A stretch of 64,000 bases of DNA from Aureicoccus marinus (GTDB lineage: Bacteria; Bacteroidota; Bacteroidia; Flavobacteriales; Flavobacteriaceae), in contig NZ_MQVX01000001.1 in NCBI RefSeq assembly GCF_002954325.1, positions 2,223,383 through 2,287,382 of the forward strand, written 5' to 3'. The translations under genes and the position numbers were made by a program. Of the stretch, positions 1 to 7,887 are shown in pieces. The stretch's first letter is position 1; each line of letters starts with the position of its first letter. The notes under the pieces were generated by a model. It ran no database searches and was not told the DNA's origin. It saw only the letters and a list, made by a program, of their open reading frames with translations.

Positions 1-338
1 TGCATTTTTACGGTACACTGCGCTCAGAAGTAGAGCGTCTTTGGGAAGAAGGGAAGCACGTTATTTTTGACATTGATGTCGCCGGTGGGCTTCGTCTGAA
101 AGAACATTTTCCCGAGCGCACGCTCTCTGTCTTTGTTCAGCCGCCGAGCATGGACACCCTTCGAGAGCGCTTGGAAGGGCGATCCACCGAGTCCGCCGAG
201 AAGATTGAAATGCGACTCGCCAAAGCGGCCCAGGAACTCGAGACCGCCCCTCAATTCGATTATCTTTTGCTCAATGAGGACTTGGAAGTGGCTCTAAAAG
301 AGGCCTATTTGGTCGTCGAGCAATTCCTAAATTCTTAA
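1..338 (+). CDS. gmk: guanylate kinase, C-terminal part (cut by window edge)
   Basis: The window opens inside this gene; the frame starts at base 3. Guanylate kinase makes GDP from GMP and ATP in the cytosol. About 111 residues are visible. They start at HFYGTLRSEVE in the GMP-binding region, pass through the conserved strand FDIDVAGG, then the lid-type RLEGRSTES, and end in the helical C terminus (YLVVEQFLNS) at a TAA. The 5' part with the P-loop lies outside the window. nadD follows 10 bases later on the same strand, so the two are probably co-transcribed, an order I know from other Flavobacteriia. The identification rests on the motifs and on this neighbour. Confidence 0.93.
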   Translation, partial: HFYGTLRSEVERLWEEGKHVIFDIDVAGGLRLKEHFPERTLSVFVQPPSMDTLRERLEGRSTESAEKIEMRLAKAAQELETAPQFDYLLLNEDLEVALKEAYLVVEQFLNS

Positions 339-348
339 AATAGTCAGG

Positions 349-933
349 ATGAAAAAGGTGGGCTTATTTTTCGGAACCTTCAACCCCTTACACATCGGCC
401 ATTTGATCTTGGCCAACCACTTGGTACAGGAAACAGATTTGGAAGAAGTCTGGTTTGTCATCACACCCCAAAGCCCTTTCAAAAAGAAAAGTAGCCTTTT
501 GGACAACCACCACCGGTACCAAATGGTCTTTGAAGCGGTGGAGGAGTTTCCGCACCTCAAGCCCAGCAAGATCGAGTTCGATCTACCCCAGCCCAACTAC
601 ACCATCAACACCCTGGTCCACCTCGAAGAAAAATACCCGAAAGGCTATTCTTTTCAGCTCATCATGGGAGAAGACAACCTCAAAAGCTTCCGTAAATGGA
701 AGAACTATGAAGAAATTCTGGCCCGCTACGAATTGTTGGTTTACCCGCGTCTGTCGGAAGGTGTTGTGCCCGAAGACCTACAAGATCACCCGGCAATCCA
801 CCGTATAGAGGCTCCCATTATTGAAATCTCATCGACCCTGGTAAGGCGCATGCACAAAGAAGGAAAAGACGTTCGGCCCATGCTGCCAGCTGCTGTTTGG
901 AAGTTTATGGACGAGATGAATTTTTACCGCTAG
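349..933 (+). CDS. nadD: nicotinate-nucleotide adenylyltransferase
   Basis: Transfers AMP from ATP to nicotinate mononucleotide, giving deamido-NAD, the step before NAD synthetase; cytosolic. The 194-residue protein has the usual length. It carries the nucleotidyltransferase signature GTFNPLHIGH at residues 9-18 and the second ATP-binding motif ISSTLVRR near residues 160-167. The start is the first ATG after gmk, 10 bases downstream, and gives a protein beginning MKKVGLFFG, as the family does. Its 3' end overlaps by 29 bases the convergent small ORF on the minus strand. No irregularities seen. Confidence 0.95.
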   Translation: MKKVGLFFGTFNPLHIGHLILANHLVQETDLEEVWFVITPQSPFKKKSSLLDNHHRYQMVFEAVEEFPHLKPSKIEFDLPQPNYTINTLVHLEEKYPKGYSFQLIMGEDNLKSFRKWKNYEEILARYELLVYPRLSEGVVPEDLQDHPAIHRIEAPIIEISSTLVRRMHKEGKDVRPMLPAAVWKFMDEMNFYR

Positions 934-1195
934 TTATTACTCCCTCGTTTGGAATCAAAAGGTCACTACCGAGGAACTTGTCATCACTGTTATAATACCA
1001 ATCGCGTTTTTTAGGCATCTGAATGCCCTTGATGTCCTCTAAGCCCGAAAGAAGAATGTACTCTCCGTCGTTCTTGCTTTCGTCGTGGTAAGCAATCGCT
1101 TTTTCTAAGAGCTCCTCTCCGGTTATTTCTTGGGCGTTTAGACTTAACAGACCGGCAATGGAGTAGAAAAGGACTCCCAATAGACCTGCTTTCAT
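905..1195 (-). CDS. small secreted protein resembling the N-terminus of DUF6503 proteins
   Basis: A 96-residue product with an N-terminal signal peptide (hydrophobic stretch ending LSLNAQ). The segment after it, ITGEELLEKAIAYHD, is what I recall from the start of DUF6503 family proteins, which are usually well over 200 residues; this one stops early. Its last ten codons run across the 3' end of nadD on the other strand, so the natural tail may have been lost. It lies 45 bases downstream of the phosphate transporter gene and could be read through from it. Function unknown; it may be a remnant. A longer relative with a similar N-terminal layout occurs at about 57 kb. Confidence 0.5.
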   Translation of the reverse strand: MKAGLLGVLFYSIAGLLSLNAQEITGEELLEKAIAYHDESKNDGEYILLSGLEDIKGIQMPKKRDWYYNSDDKFLGSDLLIPNEGVITSGKNSSRP

Positions 1196-1240
1196 AAAAA
1201 GGGTTTTGATTATAAGGTAGTCGAAAAGGAGGAAGGTGAG

Positions 1241-3526
1241 TTATTCGTCCTCGGGCTTATCGATACGGATAGGCTCCACTGTGCTGTCGTGCTCACTGTA
1301 GTACAATTCCAACAAATCCATGGCCGCCTCAATCATGTCCTTGCTTTCGCCCAGTAAGGAGAAGTAGAGGGTGGTGTTTTTCGGGCTGGATTCCTCCGTA
1401 CGCGTCCGCGCAACCTGCTGCTCAATTTTTTCTTCAATCGCCTTCAGGTACTCTTCCTTTTTGTTCAACATGGGCAGAATGCGATCAAAAGACTTGGATT
1501 CGAAGATGGAAGAAGTATCGTGAAAAAGGGTCTCCAGCATCTGATCCAGCTCCTGGAGGTCCTTGATTTGGTTGTACTTGAGCTTTTTGTGGTTGTTGAG
1601 TACGTGGGTATGACCCAACTTAGCGATGTACTCCAAAGACTGCGCAAAATCCTGCAAGTACCCCAAAAGGTTAATGTAAAAATTACTCGCTGGCTCCACG
1701 CTGGCTTCGTCCAGGTTCTTGATAAAATAGAATAACTGATCTTTTAAACCGTCAATTTCTTTGGTGAGCTTAACCACGTCTTTGTTCGCCTTTTTCAGCT
1801 CTTCCAAATCGTGTTTCGCCAAGCCATCCACCGCGGCAGTATAAATGCGGTTACTCCGCTTGATCACCTTCGAAATGGTCTTCGCACTTTCTTCAATAAC
1901 CCCCTGAATCGAACCACTCTCGGCACGTCTGAGCTTGTCTTCCGCCACGTTGTCCTGGCGACTCTTCTTGTGCTTGATGAAGTTTCTTCCCAAAAGAACG
2001 GCAGCACAGAAAAGTAGCAATACCAAAGCAATAGTCCCTCCGTAATACAAGAGGGTTGCGATCACACCGGCCGAAACAAAGGCAATAAGGGCCGTCATAA
2101 ACCAACCGGCAATAACATTCAAAACCCCTGCCACACGGTAAACAGCGCTTTCTGCACCCCAGGCGCGGTCAGCCAGGGAAGTTCCCATGGCCACCATAAA
2201 GGTGACATAGGTGGTGCTCAGTGGTAATTTCATAGAAGTAGCGATCGAAATCAAAACACTGGCCACCATCATATTCACCGAGGCCCGAATCATATCAAAG
2301 GCTGGTAAATCCTGGCGACGGTTCTTAGGAACCGTTACTGTTGGTTTGGCCAAACGATGACTTACGGTATTGCGAACAGAAGCGGGAAAGACTTTGCTCA
2401 CACTATCGAACCCGACCAAAACAAACTTTACAATTTGTCGGCTGAGAAAGTTGGGCTGAAAGCGTTCCTCGCCTTCTCCTTCACGCGCCAAGTTGATCTC
2501 TGTCTCGGTTACGTAGCGGGCTTTGGTCGAAAGCCACAGGGTAATGATCATAATCAGCCCTGCCGCGATGAGTAACATCGGATCCGTGCTGACTTTGGAG
2601 GCTAAGCCTTCCATAGAAAATTCGTTTGCAGCAACACCAGAGGCTTGCCAGGCTTCGTAGGATTCCAGGGCAGCAATAGGGACGCCGATAAAGTTCACCA
2701 AGTCATTCCCAGCAAAAGCCATCGCCAAGGCGAAGGTTCCTAAGGTGATAATGATGCGGTAGATATTCCAGCGGAACAAGTAGGTGAACAACAAGGAAAG
2801 GAAAGACCAGATCACCACATTAATTCCGATAAAAAGGACGGTTTGTTCCTTGATAAAGAGCAACAATTCTTCTGGAATCAAGGTCGTTCCCTTCAGGCCT
2901 TTAACCAGAATGAAGTAATTGATCGCCGTAATCGCAACACCACCGAATACAGCAGCGGCCGTACGGTTTTCTTGTTTGGAATCGTATCCGATCAGCAGGC
3001 GCGATATAAACTGTACGATCGCCCCGATCGAAAAGGCGATAAAGACCGAGAGCAGTATCCCGGATATAATGACTAAGGCCTGTTCGTTGTTGATGTACTG
3101 CGAGAGGGTATCTAAACCGTCACCCTTGTTCATGATTTTAATGATTGCCATAGCGACTGCAGCACCCAAAAGCTCAAAAACGATGGAAACCGTGGTGGAT
3201 GTTGGCATCCCGAGGGTGTTGAAGAAATCCAAGAGCAGGACATCCGTGATCATCACAGCCATAAAAATCAAGATGATCTCGGCAAAGACAAATTCACTCG
3301 GGTTGAAAATTCCTTTCCGGGCTACCTCCATTAAACCAGCCGAAGACATGGCCCCCAAGGCTATTCCAATACTGGCCGTAATCATGATGGTTCTCACGGC
3401 GATGGCCTTGGATCCTAAAGCAGAGTTTAAAAAGTTAACTGCGTCGTTACTAACCCCCACAACCAAGTCAGTGATGGCCAGTACCGCCAGCGCAATTATC
3501 ATGATAAAGTAAATCTGCTCTCCCAT
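1241..3526 (-). CDS. PiT family inorganic phosphate transporter with C-terminal PhoU-like domain
   Basis: A low-affinity cation-coupled phosphate permease in the inner membrane. The 761-residue product has two PiT repeats: GVSNDAVNFLNSALGSKA near residue 24 and GNDLVNFIGVPIAA near residue 275 carry the family's G-x-N-D-x-x-N signature. About a dozen membrane segments extend to roughly residue 520. A soluble helical domain of about 220 residues follows (VIKRSNRIYTAAVDGLAKHDLEE onward in outline), similar to the PhoU-like tails of bacteroidete PiT proteins. Starts at ATG 3526. A 9-bp inverted repeat lies 24-47 bases upstream. A separate PhoU gene is absent, which fits a fused regulator. Confidence 0.88.
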   Translation of the reverse strand: MGEQIYFIMIIALAVLAITDLVVGVSNDAVNFLNSALGSKAIAVRTIMITASIGIALGAMSSAGLMEVARKGIFNPSEFVFAEIILIFMAVMITDVLLLDFFNTLGMPTSTTVSIVFELLGAAVAMAIIKIMNKGDGLDTLSQYINNEQALVIISGILLSVFIAFSIGAIVQFISRLLIGYDSKQENRTAAAVFGGVAITAINYFILVKGLKGTTLIPEELLLFIKEQTVLFIGINVVIWSFLSLLFTYLFRWNIYRIIITLGTFALAMAFAGNDLVNFIGVPIAALESYEAWQASGVAANEFSMEGLASKVSTDPMLLIAAGLIMIITLWLSTKARYVTETEINLAREGEGEERFQPNFLSRQIVKFVLVGFDSVSKVFPASVRNTVSHRLAKPTVTVPKNRRQDLPAFDMIRASVNMMVASVLISIATSMKLPLSTTYVTFMVAMGTSLADRAWGAESAVYRVAGVLNVIAGWFMTALIAFVSAGVIATLLYYGGTIALVLLLFCAAVLLGRNFIKHKKSRQDNVAEDKLRRAESGSIQGVIEESAKTISKVIKRSNRIYTAAVDGLAKHDLEELKKANKDVVKLTKEIDGLKDQLFYFIKNLDEASVEPASNFYINLLGYLQDFAQSLEYIAKLGHTHVLNNHKKLKYNQIKDLQELDQMLETLFHDTSSIFESKSFDRILPMLNKKEEYLKAIEEKIEQQVARTRTEESSPKNTTLYFSLLGESKDMIEAAMDLLELYYSEHDSTVEPIRIDKPEDE

Positions 3527-3549
3527 AGTGCTAAATCAGGGCAAAAATG

Positions 3550-3573
3550 AACTTATAATTTAGCTTATAAGTT
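3550..3573. promoter_or_regulatory. 9-bp inverted repeat upstream of the PiT gene
   Basis: AACTTATAA at 3550-3558 and TTATAAGTT at 3565-3573 form a perfect inverted repeat with a 6-base spacer (TTTAGC). It sits in the 129-bp region between the divergent PiT and dgt genes, close to the PiT start. Symmetry and spacing fit a dimeric regulator's operator. The regulator is unknown, and a phosphate link is only inferred from position. AT-rich sequence raises the odds of a chance repeat. Confidence 0.4.
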
Positions 3574-3655
3574 AACCTAATGTTACCAATAAATCTCTGC
3601 GAAAATAAGGGATAAATAGGCTACAGCCTGTATCTTCACCTACCCAAACACCGGA

Positions 3656-5017
3656 ATGATGGAATGGAGCCGACTACTTTCGCTGAAAAGGCACGGAGAT
3701 AGCGAGAAGCGCTTGCGAAAAAACCAGGACGAAACCCGCCTCGGATTCGATGTGGATTTTGACCGCATTTTGTTTTCTTCCGCCTTCAGAAGCCTGCAAG
3801 ACAAGACCCAGGTCATGCCCATGCCGGTCAACACAGGATCAACCAAAGGCTTTGTTCACAGTCGTTTAACCCACAGTCTAGAAGTTTCTGTAGTAGGCCG
3901 AAGTTTGGGTAGACTCGCGGGTCAACGTCTTCTTGAAAAATACCCGGAACTCAGCGAAAAACACGGATACCGCTTCAACGATTTTGGGGCCATCGTCGCC
4001 GCTGCAGCCCTCTCTCACGATATAGGCAATCCGCCCTTTGGGCACAGTGGCGAAAAGGCCATTGGTCACTATTTCAGCGAAGGTCCAGGTAAACACTACA
4101 AAGAACAACTCAGCCCGCAACAGTACCAGGATTTGGTTGATTTTGAAGGAAACGCCAACGGCTTTCGAATTCTCACCGAAAGTCGACCAGGCATTCCCGG
4201 CGGTCTGCGATTGAGCTATGCCACACTCGGCACCTTTACCAAATACCCCAAGGCCTCTTTGCCTAAAAAGCCCAATCGCCATATCGCGAACAAGAAGTTT
4301 GGAGTCTTCCAAAACAACTGGGCTGATTTTGAAGAGGTGGCCGTAGATCTTGGGTTGCTTAAGCAAACGGATGTTCCTGGATACTACAGGCACCCCCTCA
4401 CCTACCTGGTCGAGGCCGCAGATGATATCTGCTACACCATAATCGACTTTGAAGACGGAATCAATTTAGGGTTGATTCCCGAAGAATACGCTTTGGAATA
4501 CCTCATCAACCTGGTGAAAGACCGCATCGATACCAAGAAGTATCATCAACTTCAAAATACCTCCGACCGTTTGGCTTATTTGCGTGCCCTGGCCATCAAT
4601 TCGCTTGTGGTTGAAACCGTCGACCGATTTATGACGGAGGAAGAACAGCTCCTCAATGGTAAGATGGACATGGCCTTGCTGGATAAGAGCTCTTATTCCG
4701 CGCAGATCGATGACATCATCAAACTGAGTGTAGACCGCATGTACCGCTCCACAGAAGTAATCGAAAAAGAGCTAACGGGCTACGAGGTGATTCAGGAATT
4801 ACTACACCGATACACCGAAGCAGCCTGCCTTTACAAGGATGGAAAAGGAGGCCAGTACCAGGACCTGCTTTTATCGACCCTCCCTCCGGAATTTTGGGCC
4901 GATAACAAAGAGAATACGGAACTGTATACCCTGCTGATGAACATGAGTTGTTTTGTCGCTAGCTTGTCAGACAGCGCCGCCCTAAAAAGACACAACTTAA
5001 TGACAGCCAGATTTTAA
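3656..5017 (+). CDS. dgt: dGTP triphosphohydrolase
   Basis: Hydrolyses dGTP to deoxyguanosine and triphosphate and so adjusts dNTP pools; cytosolic. The 453-residue protein is an HD-domain enzyme: His73 in LTHSLEV and the His-Asp pair at 121-122 in SHDIGNPPFGH are the expected metal ligands, and EAADDICYTIIDFEDG in the second half provides the later Asp. The N-terminal RLGFDVDFDRILFSSAFRSL block is typical of dGTPase-like proteins. The start could be either of two adjacent ATGs; the first is taken. It converges with dxs, the ends overlapping by 4 bases, and is divergent from the phosphate transporter. Confidence 0.9.
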   Translation: MMEWSRLLSLKRHGDSEKRLRKNQDETRLGFDVDFDRILFSSAFRSLQDKTQVMPMPVNTGSTKGFVHSRLTHSLEVSVVGRSLGRLAGQRLLEKYPELSEKHGYRFNDFGAIVAAAALSHDIGNPPFGHSGEKAIGHYFSEGPGKHYKEQLSPQQYQDLVDFEGNANGFRILTESRPGIPGGLRLSYATLGTFTKYPKASLPKKPNRHIANKKFGVFQNNWADFEEVAVDLGLLKQTDVPGYYRHPLTYLVEAADDICYTIIDFEDGINLGLIPEEYALEYLINLVKDRIDTKKYHQLQNTSDRLAYLRALAINSLVVETVDRFMTEEEQLLNGKMDMALLDKSSYSAQIDDIIKLSVDRMYRSTEVIEKELTGYEVIQELLHRYTEAACLYKDGKGGQYQDLLLSTLPPEFWADNKENTELYTLLMNMSCFVASLSDSAALKRHNLMTARF

Positions 5018-6765
5018 GAAAGAAGTTCTTTCCCTATTTCAGAAAAAGACAAACCGGTCTGGTTATTTAATTCGTCCGTGCTGCCGTGCTCGATAAAGGT
5101 ATCCTGGAGACCTCGCTGAGCCAATTGCCCTGAGTAACCAGAAACTTGTGCTTTTTCGGCTACCGTACTTCCTAATCCGCCTATCAAAGTACCATCTTCC
5201 AGGGTCCAGATTTCTGCATAAGAATCGAACACTTCCTGTAATAGAGTTTCATCCAAGGGCTTTAGGAATCGCATATCGTAGAGCCCTATTCGATTATCCA
5301 CATCATGCTCCTCTAACCACTGACTGAGTTGCTCTCCTAAAGGTCCTAAAAACACCACGGCCTTTTCTGATCCTTTCCTTAAACACTCCCCTTTACCCCA
5401 GGGAATCTCCCTGAAATTACCCTTCCAATTCAGGTCCGGGCAGTACCCTCTGGGATAGCGCAAAGCGACCGGTCCTCTTTCTTTTAGCTGGGATGTATAG
5501 AGGAGGTTTCTCAATTCCTTTCCGCTTCTCGGCACCCCTATACTCATGTGGGGAATACAGTTCAAATAGGACAGATCAAATACCCCGTGGTGGGTAGCAC
5601 CGTCCTGACCAACCAAACCGGCTCGATCCAAACAGAATATCACCGATAGGTTCTGCAGGGCCACATCGTGGATGACCTGGTCGTAGGCCCGCTGTAAAAA
5701 GGTCGAATAGATGGCACAAAAAGGAAGCAAACCCTCCGTAGCAAGACCTGCACTTAAGGTGACCGCATGTTGTTCGGCTATCCCGACGTCCCAACTGCGA
5801 TCCGGAAAGGCCTCCATAAAGGGACCCAAAGAACTACCAGTCGGCATAGCGGGGGTTATCCCGACTATCTTGGGATTCTGCTGACCTAACTCCACGAGGG
5901 TTTCCCCAAAAACGTCCTGAAACTTCGTTCGACGATCTTCATCAGTCCGCTTGCGCTCTCCGGTACGGGGCTCAAACTTTCCTGGGGCATGGTAGGTTAC
6001 CTGATCTACCTCTGCAGGGGGTAAACCCTTTCCTTTTACCGTCTTGATGTGCAGTAATCGGGGACCCTTTAAGGTCTTTTGCCTCTTTAATTCGGTAATC
6101 AAAGCGAATAGATCATGTCCGTCAACCGGCCCACTGTACGCCAGTCCAAGGGAAGTAAACCACTGGTTAACAAGATGTTGATCTCGTCCTTGTAACAATT
6201 CATGTAGGGCTCCCACACTGGGATCAATGCTCATCCCATTGTCGTTCAAAATCACCAAAACAGAAGCTTGAGAAGAACCCAAGTGGTTCAAGGCTTCGAA
6301 GGCCATGCCACTGGCAAGCGAGGCATCGCCTATAACCGCGATGTGCTGGCGGTTTGATTTTTTTAGGAGGTCTCCAGCCAGGGCCATCCCTAAGACAGCG
6401 GAAATCGAAGTAGAACTATGACCCGTGCCAAAGGCGTCATAAGGACTTTCGGATCTCTTGGGAAAACCACTGAGTCCATTGAATTGGCGGTTGGTACCAA
6501 AGGCAGACCTGCGTCCCGTCAGGATTTTATGCCCATAAGCCTGGTGACCAACATCCCAGACCAATCGGTCGTGTGGCGTATCAAAGACCCGGTGCAAGGC
6601 GATGGTCAATTCAACCACCCCCAAACTGGCACCGAGATGCCCCCCTTTTTCAGCCACGGCTTCAATAATGAACTGCCGCAACTCCTCGGCTAATGGAACC
6701 AAGTCGCTCTCAGCCAATTTTCTCAGGTCTTCCGGCCCGTTGATATGTTCTAAACCCTTTCCCAA
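5014..6765 (-). CDS. dxs: 1-deoxy-D-xylulose-5-phosphate synthase
   Basis: First enzyme of the MEP isoprenoid pathway: condenses pyruvate and glyceraldehyde 3-phosphate using thiamine diphosphate. The 583-residue protein has GGHLGASLG at 41-49, DVGHQAYGHK at 71-80, the ThDP/Mg motif starting GDAS, and the transketolase-like second half with GIAEQHAVTLSAGLA. It is shorter than the E. coli enzyme (about 620) but near the usual length for Bacteroidota. It will feed the polyprenyl synthase and carotenoid genes found further along. It is divergent from tadA across a 68-bp gap. The start at 6765 leaves a normal N terminus. Confidence 0.95.
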   Translation of the reverse strand: MGKGLEHINGPEDLRKLAESDLVPLAEELRQFIIEAVAEKGGHLGASLGVVELTIALHRVFDTPHDRLVWDVGHQAYGHKILTGRRSAFGTNRQFNGLSGFPKRSESPYDAFGTGHSSTSISAVLGMALAGDLLKKSNRQHIAVIGDASLASGMAFEALNHLGSSQASVLVILNDNGMSIDPSVGALHELLQGRDQHLVNQWFTSLGLAYSGPVDGHDLFALITELKRQKTLKGPRLLHIKTVKGKGLPPAEVDQVTYHAPGKFEPRTGERKRTDEDRRTKFQDVFGETLVELGQQNPKIVGITPAMPTGSSLGPFMEAFPDRSWDVGIAEQHAVTLSAGLATEGLLPFCAIYSTFLQRAYDQVIHDVALQNLSVIFCLDRAGLVGQDGATHHGVFDLSYLNCIPHMSIGVPRSGKELRNLLYTSQLKERGPVALRYPRGYCPDLNWKGNFREIPWGKGECLRKGSEKAVVFLGPLGEQLSQWLEEHDVDNRIGLYDMRFLKPLDETLLQEVFDSYAEIWTLEDGTLIGGLGSTVAEKAQVSGYSGQLAQRGLQDTFIEHGSTDELNNQTGLSFSEIGKELLS

Positions 6766-6833
6766 AGTGACTGGTAAAATTACGATAAACCCGGGAGTTC
6801 CTTCGACTGCAATTCGTAGTTTTAGACCTGTCT

Positions 6834-7280
6834 ATGAATCCCTTTGACCACAACTACTATATGCGAAAGGCCTTGCAGGAGGCCGAAAATGCCTATGCAC
6901 GGGGTGAAGTACCTGTTGGAGCGATTGTGGTTGTCCAGGACCGCATCATTGGAAGAGGGCACAACCTCACCGAACAGCTCCAGGATGTCACCGCCCACGC
7001 TGAGATGCAGGCCATAACTGCTGCCTCGCATTTTTTAGGCGGTAAATATTTACACAACTGCACCCTTTACGTGACCCTGGAACCCTGTTCCATGTGTGCG
7101 GGTGCCCTGTATTGGAGTCAAATCAGCAAGGTCGTTTTTGGAGCCCCGGATCTGGAGAGGGGATTTCAGGTGATGGGAGGCAGTCTCCACCCAAAGACAG
7201 AAGTGATCAGCGGCGTATTGGAAGAGGAGGCCTCCGACCTACTCAAGCGCTTCTTTATCGAAAGAAGAAAGCGCAAATAG
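6834..7280 (+). CDS. tadA: tRNA-specific adenosine deaminase (TadA-like nucleoside deaminase)
   Basis: Converts adenosine 34 to inosine in the anticodon of tRNA-Arg. A zinc cytidine-deaminase fold of 148 residues, the usual TadA size. The zinc and catalytic motif HAE is at residues 55-57 and the second zinc motif PCSMC at 84-88, followed by AGALYWSQISKVVFGAPD, which distinguishes TadA from guanine deaminases. The C terminus is basic (FFIERRKRK), as TadA tails often are. It stands alone on the plus strand between dxs and the cold-shock gene, with which it shares a terminator hairpin. Confidence 0.9.
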   Translation: MNPFDHNYYMRKALQEAENAYARGEVPVGAIVVVQDRIIGRGHNLTEQLQDVTAHAEMQAITAASHFLGGKYLHNCTLYVTLEPCSMCAGALYWSQISKVVFGAPDLERGFQVMGGSLHPKTEVISGVLEEEASDLLKRFFIERRKRK

Positions 7281-7289
7281 GAAATGCCC

Positions 7290-7330
7290 AAAAAGAAAAA
7301 CCCCGAACAAATGTCCAGGGCCTCTTTTAT
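7290..7330. terminator. bidirectional intrinsic terminator between tadA and the cold-shock gene
   Basis: CCCCGAAC and GTCCAGGG (7301-7308 and 7313-7320) make an 8-bp stem, two pairs being G-U, around a 4-base loop. On the minus strand it is followed by a T run broken by one C (complement of 7290-7300), good for ending the cold-shock transcript. On the plus strand CCTCTTTTATTT follows, giving a weaker tail for tadA. Confidence 0.65.
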
Positions 7331-7349
7331 TTATTGATTGTTTTGGAAC

Positions 7350-7544
7350 TTAGTTGATTACTTGCACTTCTGCAGCAACGGTTCCTTTTCTTCCTTCGGT
7401 CTCTTCGTACTCGACTTTGTCGCCTTCGTTTAATTGCGTCCCGTTAAGGGCGGTAACATGAACAAAAATGTCTTGTCCTGTTTCATCGTTGGTTATGAAT
7501 CCATATCCCTTAGACTCATTGAAAAATTTTACTGTACCAGTCAT
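7350..7544 (-). CDS. cold-shock domain protein (CspA family)
   Basis: A 64-residue single-stranded nucleic acid binding protein that melts RNA structure. It has RNP1-like KGYGFITND and RNP2-like DIFVHVTAL with the expected aromatic residues, and the usual opening MTGTVKFFNESKG. The full length matches the family. A promoter-like TACATTTG (complement of 7567-7574) lies about 22 bases upstream of the ATG. It ends at the shared terminator with tadA. Which of several Csp paralogues it is cannot be told. Confidence 0.93.
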   Translation of the reverse strand: MTGTVKFFNESKGYGFITNDETGQDIFVHVTALNGTQLNEGDKVEYEETEGRKGTVAAEVQVIN

Positions 7545-7566
7545 TCTAATTGTAATTAATAAAAAC

Positions 7567-7574
7567 CAAATGTA
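7567..7574 (-). promoter_or_regulatory. -7 promoter element of the cold-shock gene
   Basis: Reads TACATTTG on the minus strand, an exact match to the Bacteroidota -7 consensus TAnnTTTG, 23 bases ahead of the ATG. No exact TTG -33 element is found at the usual distance, so support is partial. Confidence 0.45.
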
Positions 7575-7623
7575 GTGGTTCTGAACACCCGGTAGGTAAA
7601 TTCCACTTTAAATTTGAGTAGAA

Positions 7624-7887
7624 TTATTGATTTTCAGTCTTTTCCCCTGATTGATTTTGCATTTTCTCGATGTTTTCCTTAGTTAACATATAATCTTTCA
7701 ATTGCTTTCCGCGACTTTCTTTAATTAAGAAGAGGGGCATGGCCACCAAAAAGAGCCCAACAGTACCTCCACCGATGAAGCGATGACCCAATAAAACCTG
7801 TTCGGATTTGATGCTAAAACCATAAATAATGGAGGCAAAAGAAGCCAATACAACCAGGATAGTGAGATGAGAAAATTTAACGCGCAT
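7624..7887 (-). CDS. small two-TM membrane protein, unknown function
   Basis: An 87-residue protein with two hydrophobic segments (roughly residues 7-26 and 38-56) and a charged Lys/Glu-rich C-terminal tail (LKDYMLTKENIEKMQ). The start lies 11 bases inside the end of the ClC gene, so it is probably translationally coupled to it. I do not recognise the family. Small two-TM proteins of this size with a helical tail are common next to transporters in Flavobacteriia, but no role can be assigned from sequence. Confidence 0.7.
   Translation of the reverse strand: MRVKFSHLTILVVLASFASIIYGFSIKSEQVLLGHRFIGGGTVGLFLVAMPLFLIKESRGKQLKDYMLTKENIEKMQNQSGEKTENQ

Noticed and set aside
2919..3512. 197-residue plus-strand ORF within the PiT gene
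   Set aside because: Exact antisense of a clear membrane transporter gene; low-complexity Ala/Thr/Ser/Ile content is the mirror of hydrophobic codons.
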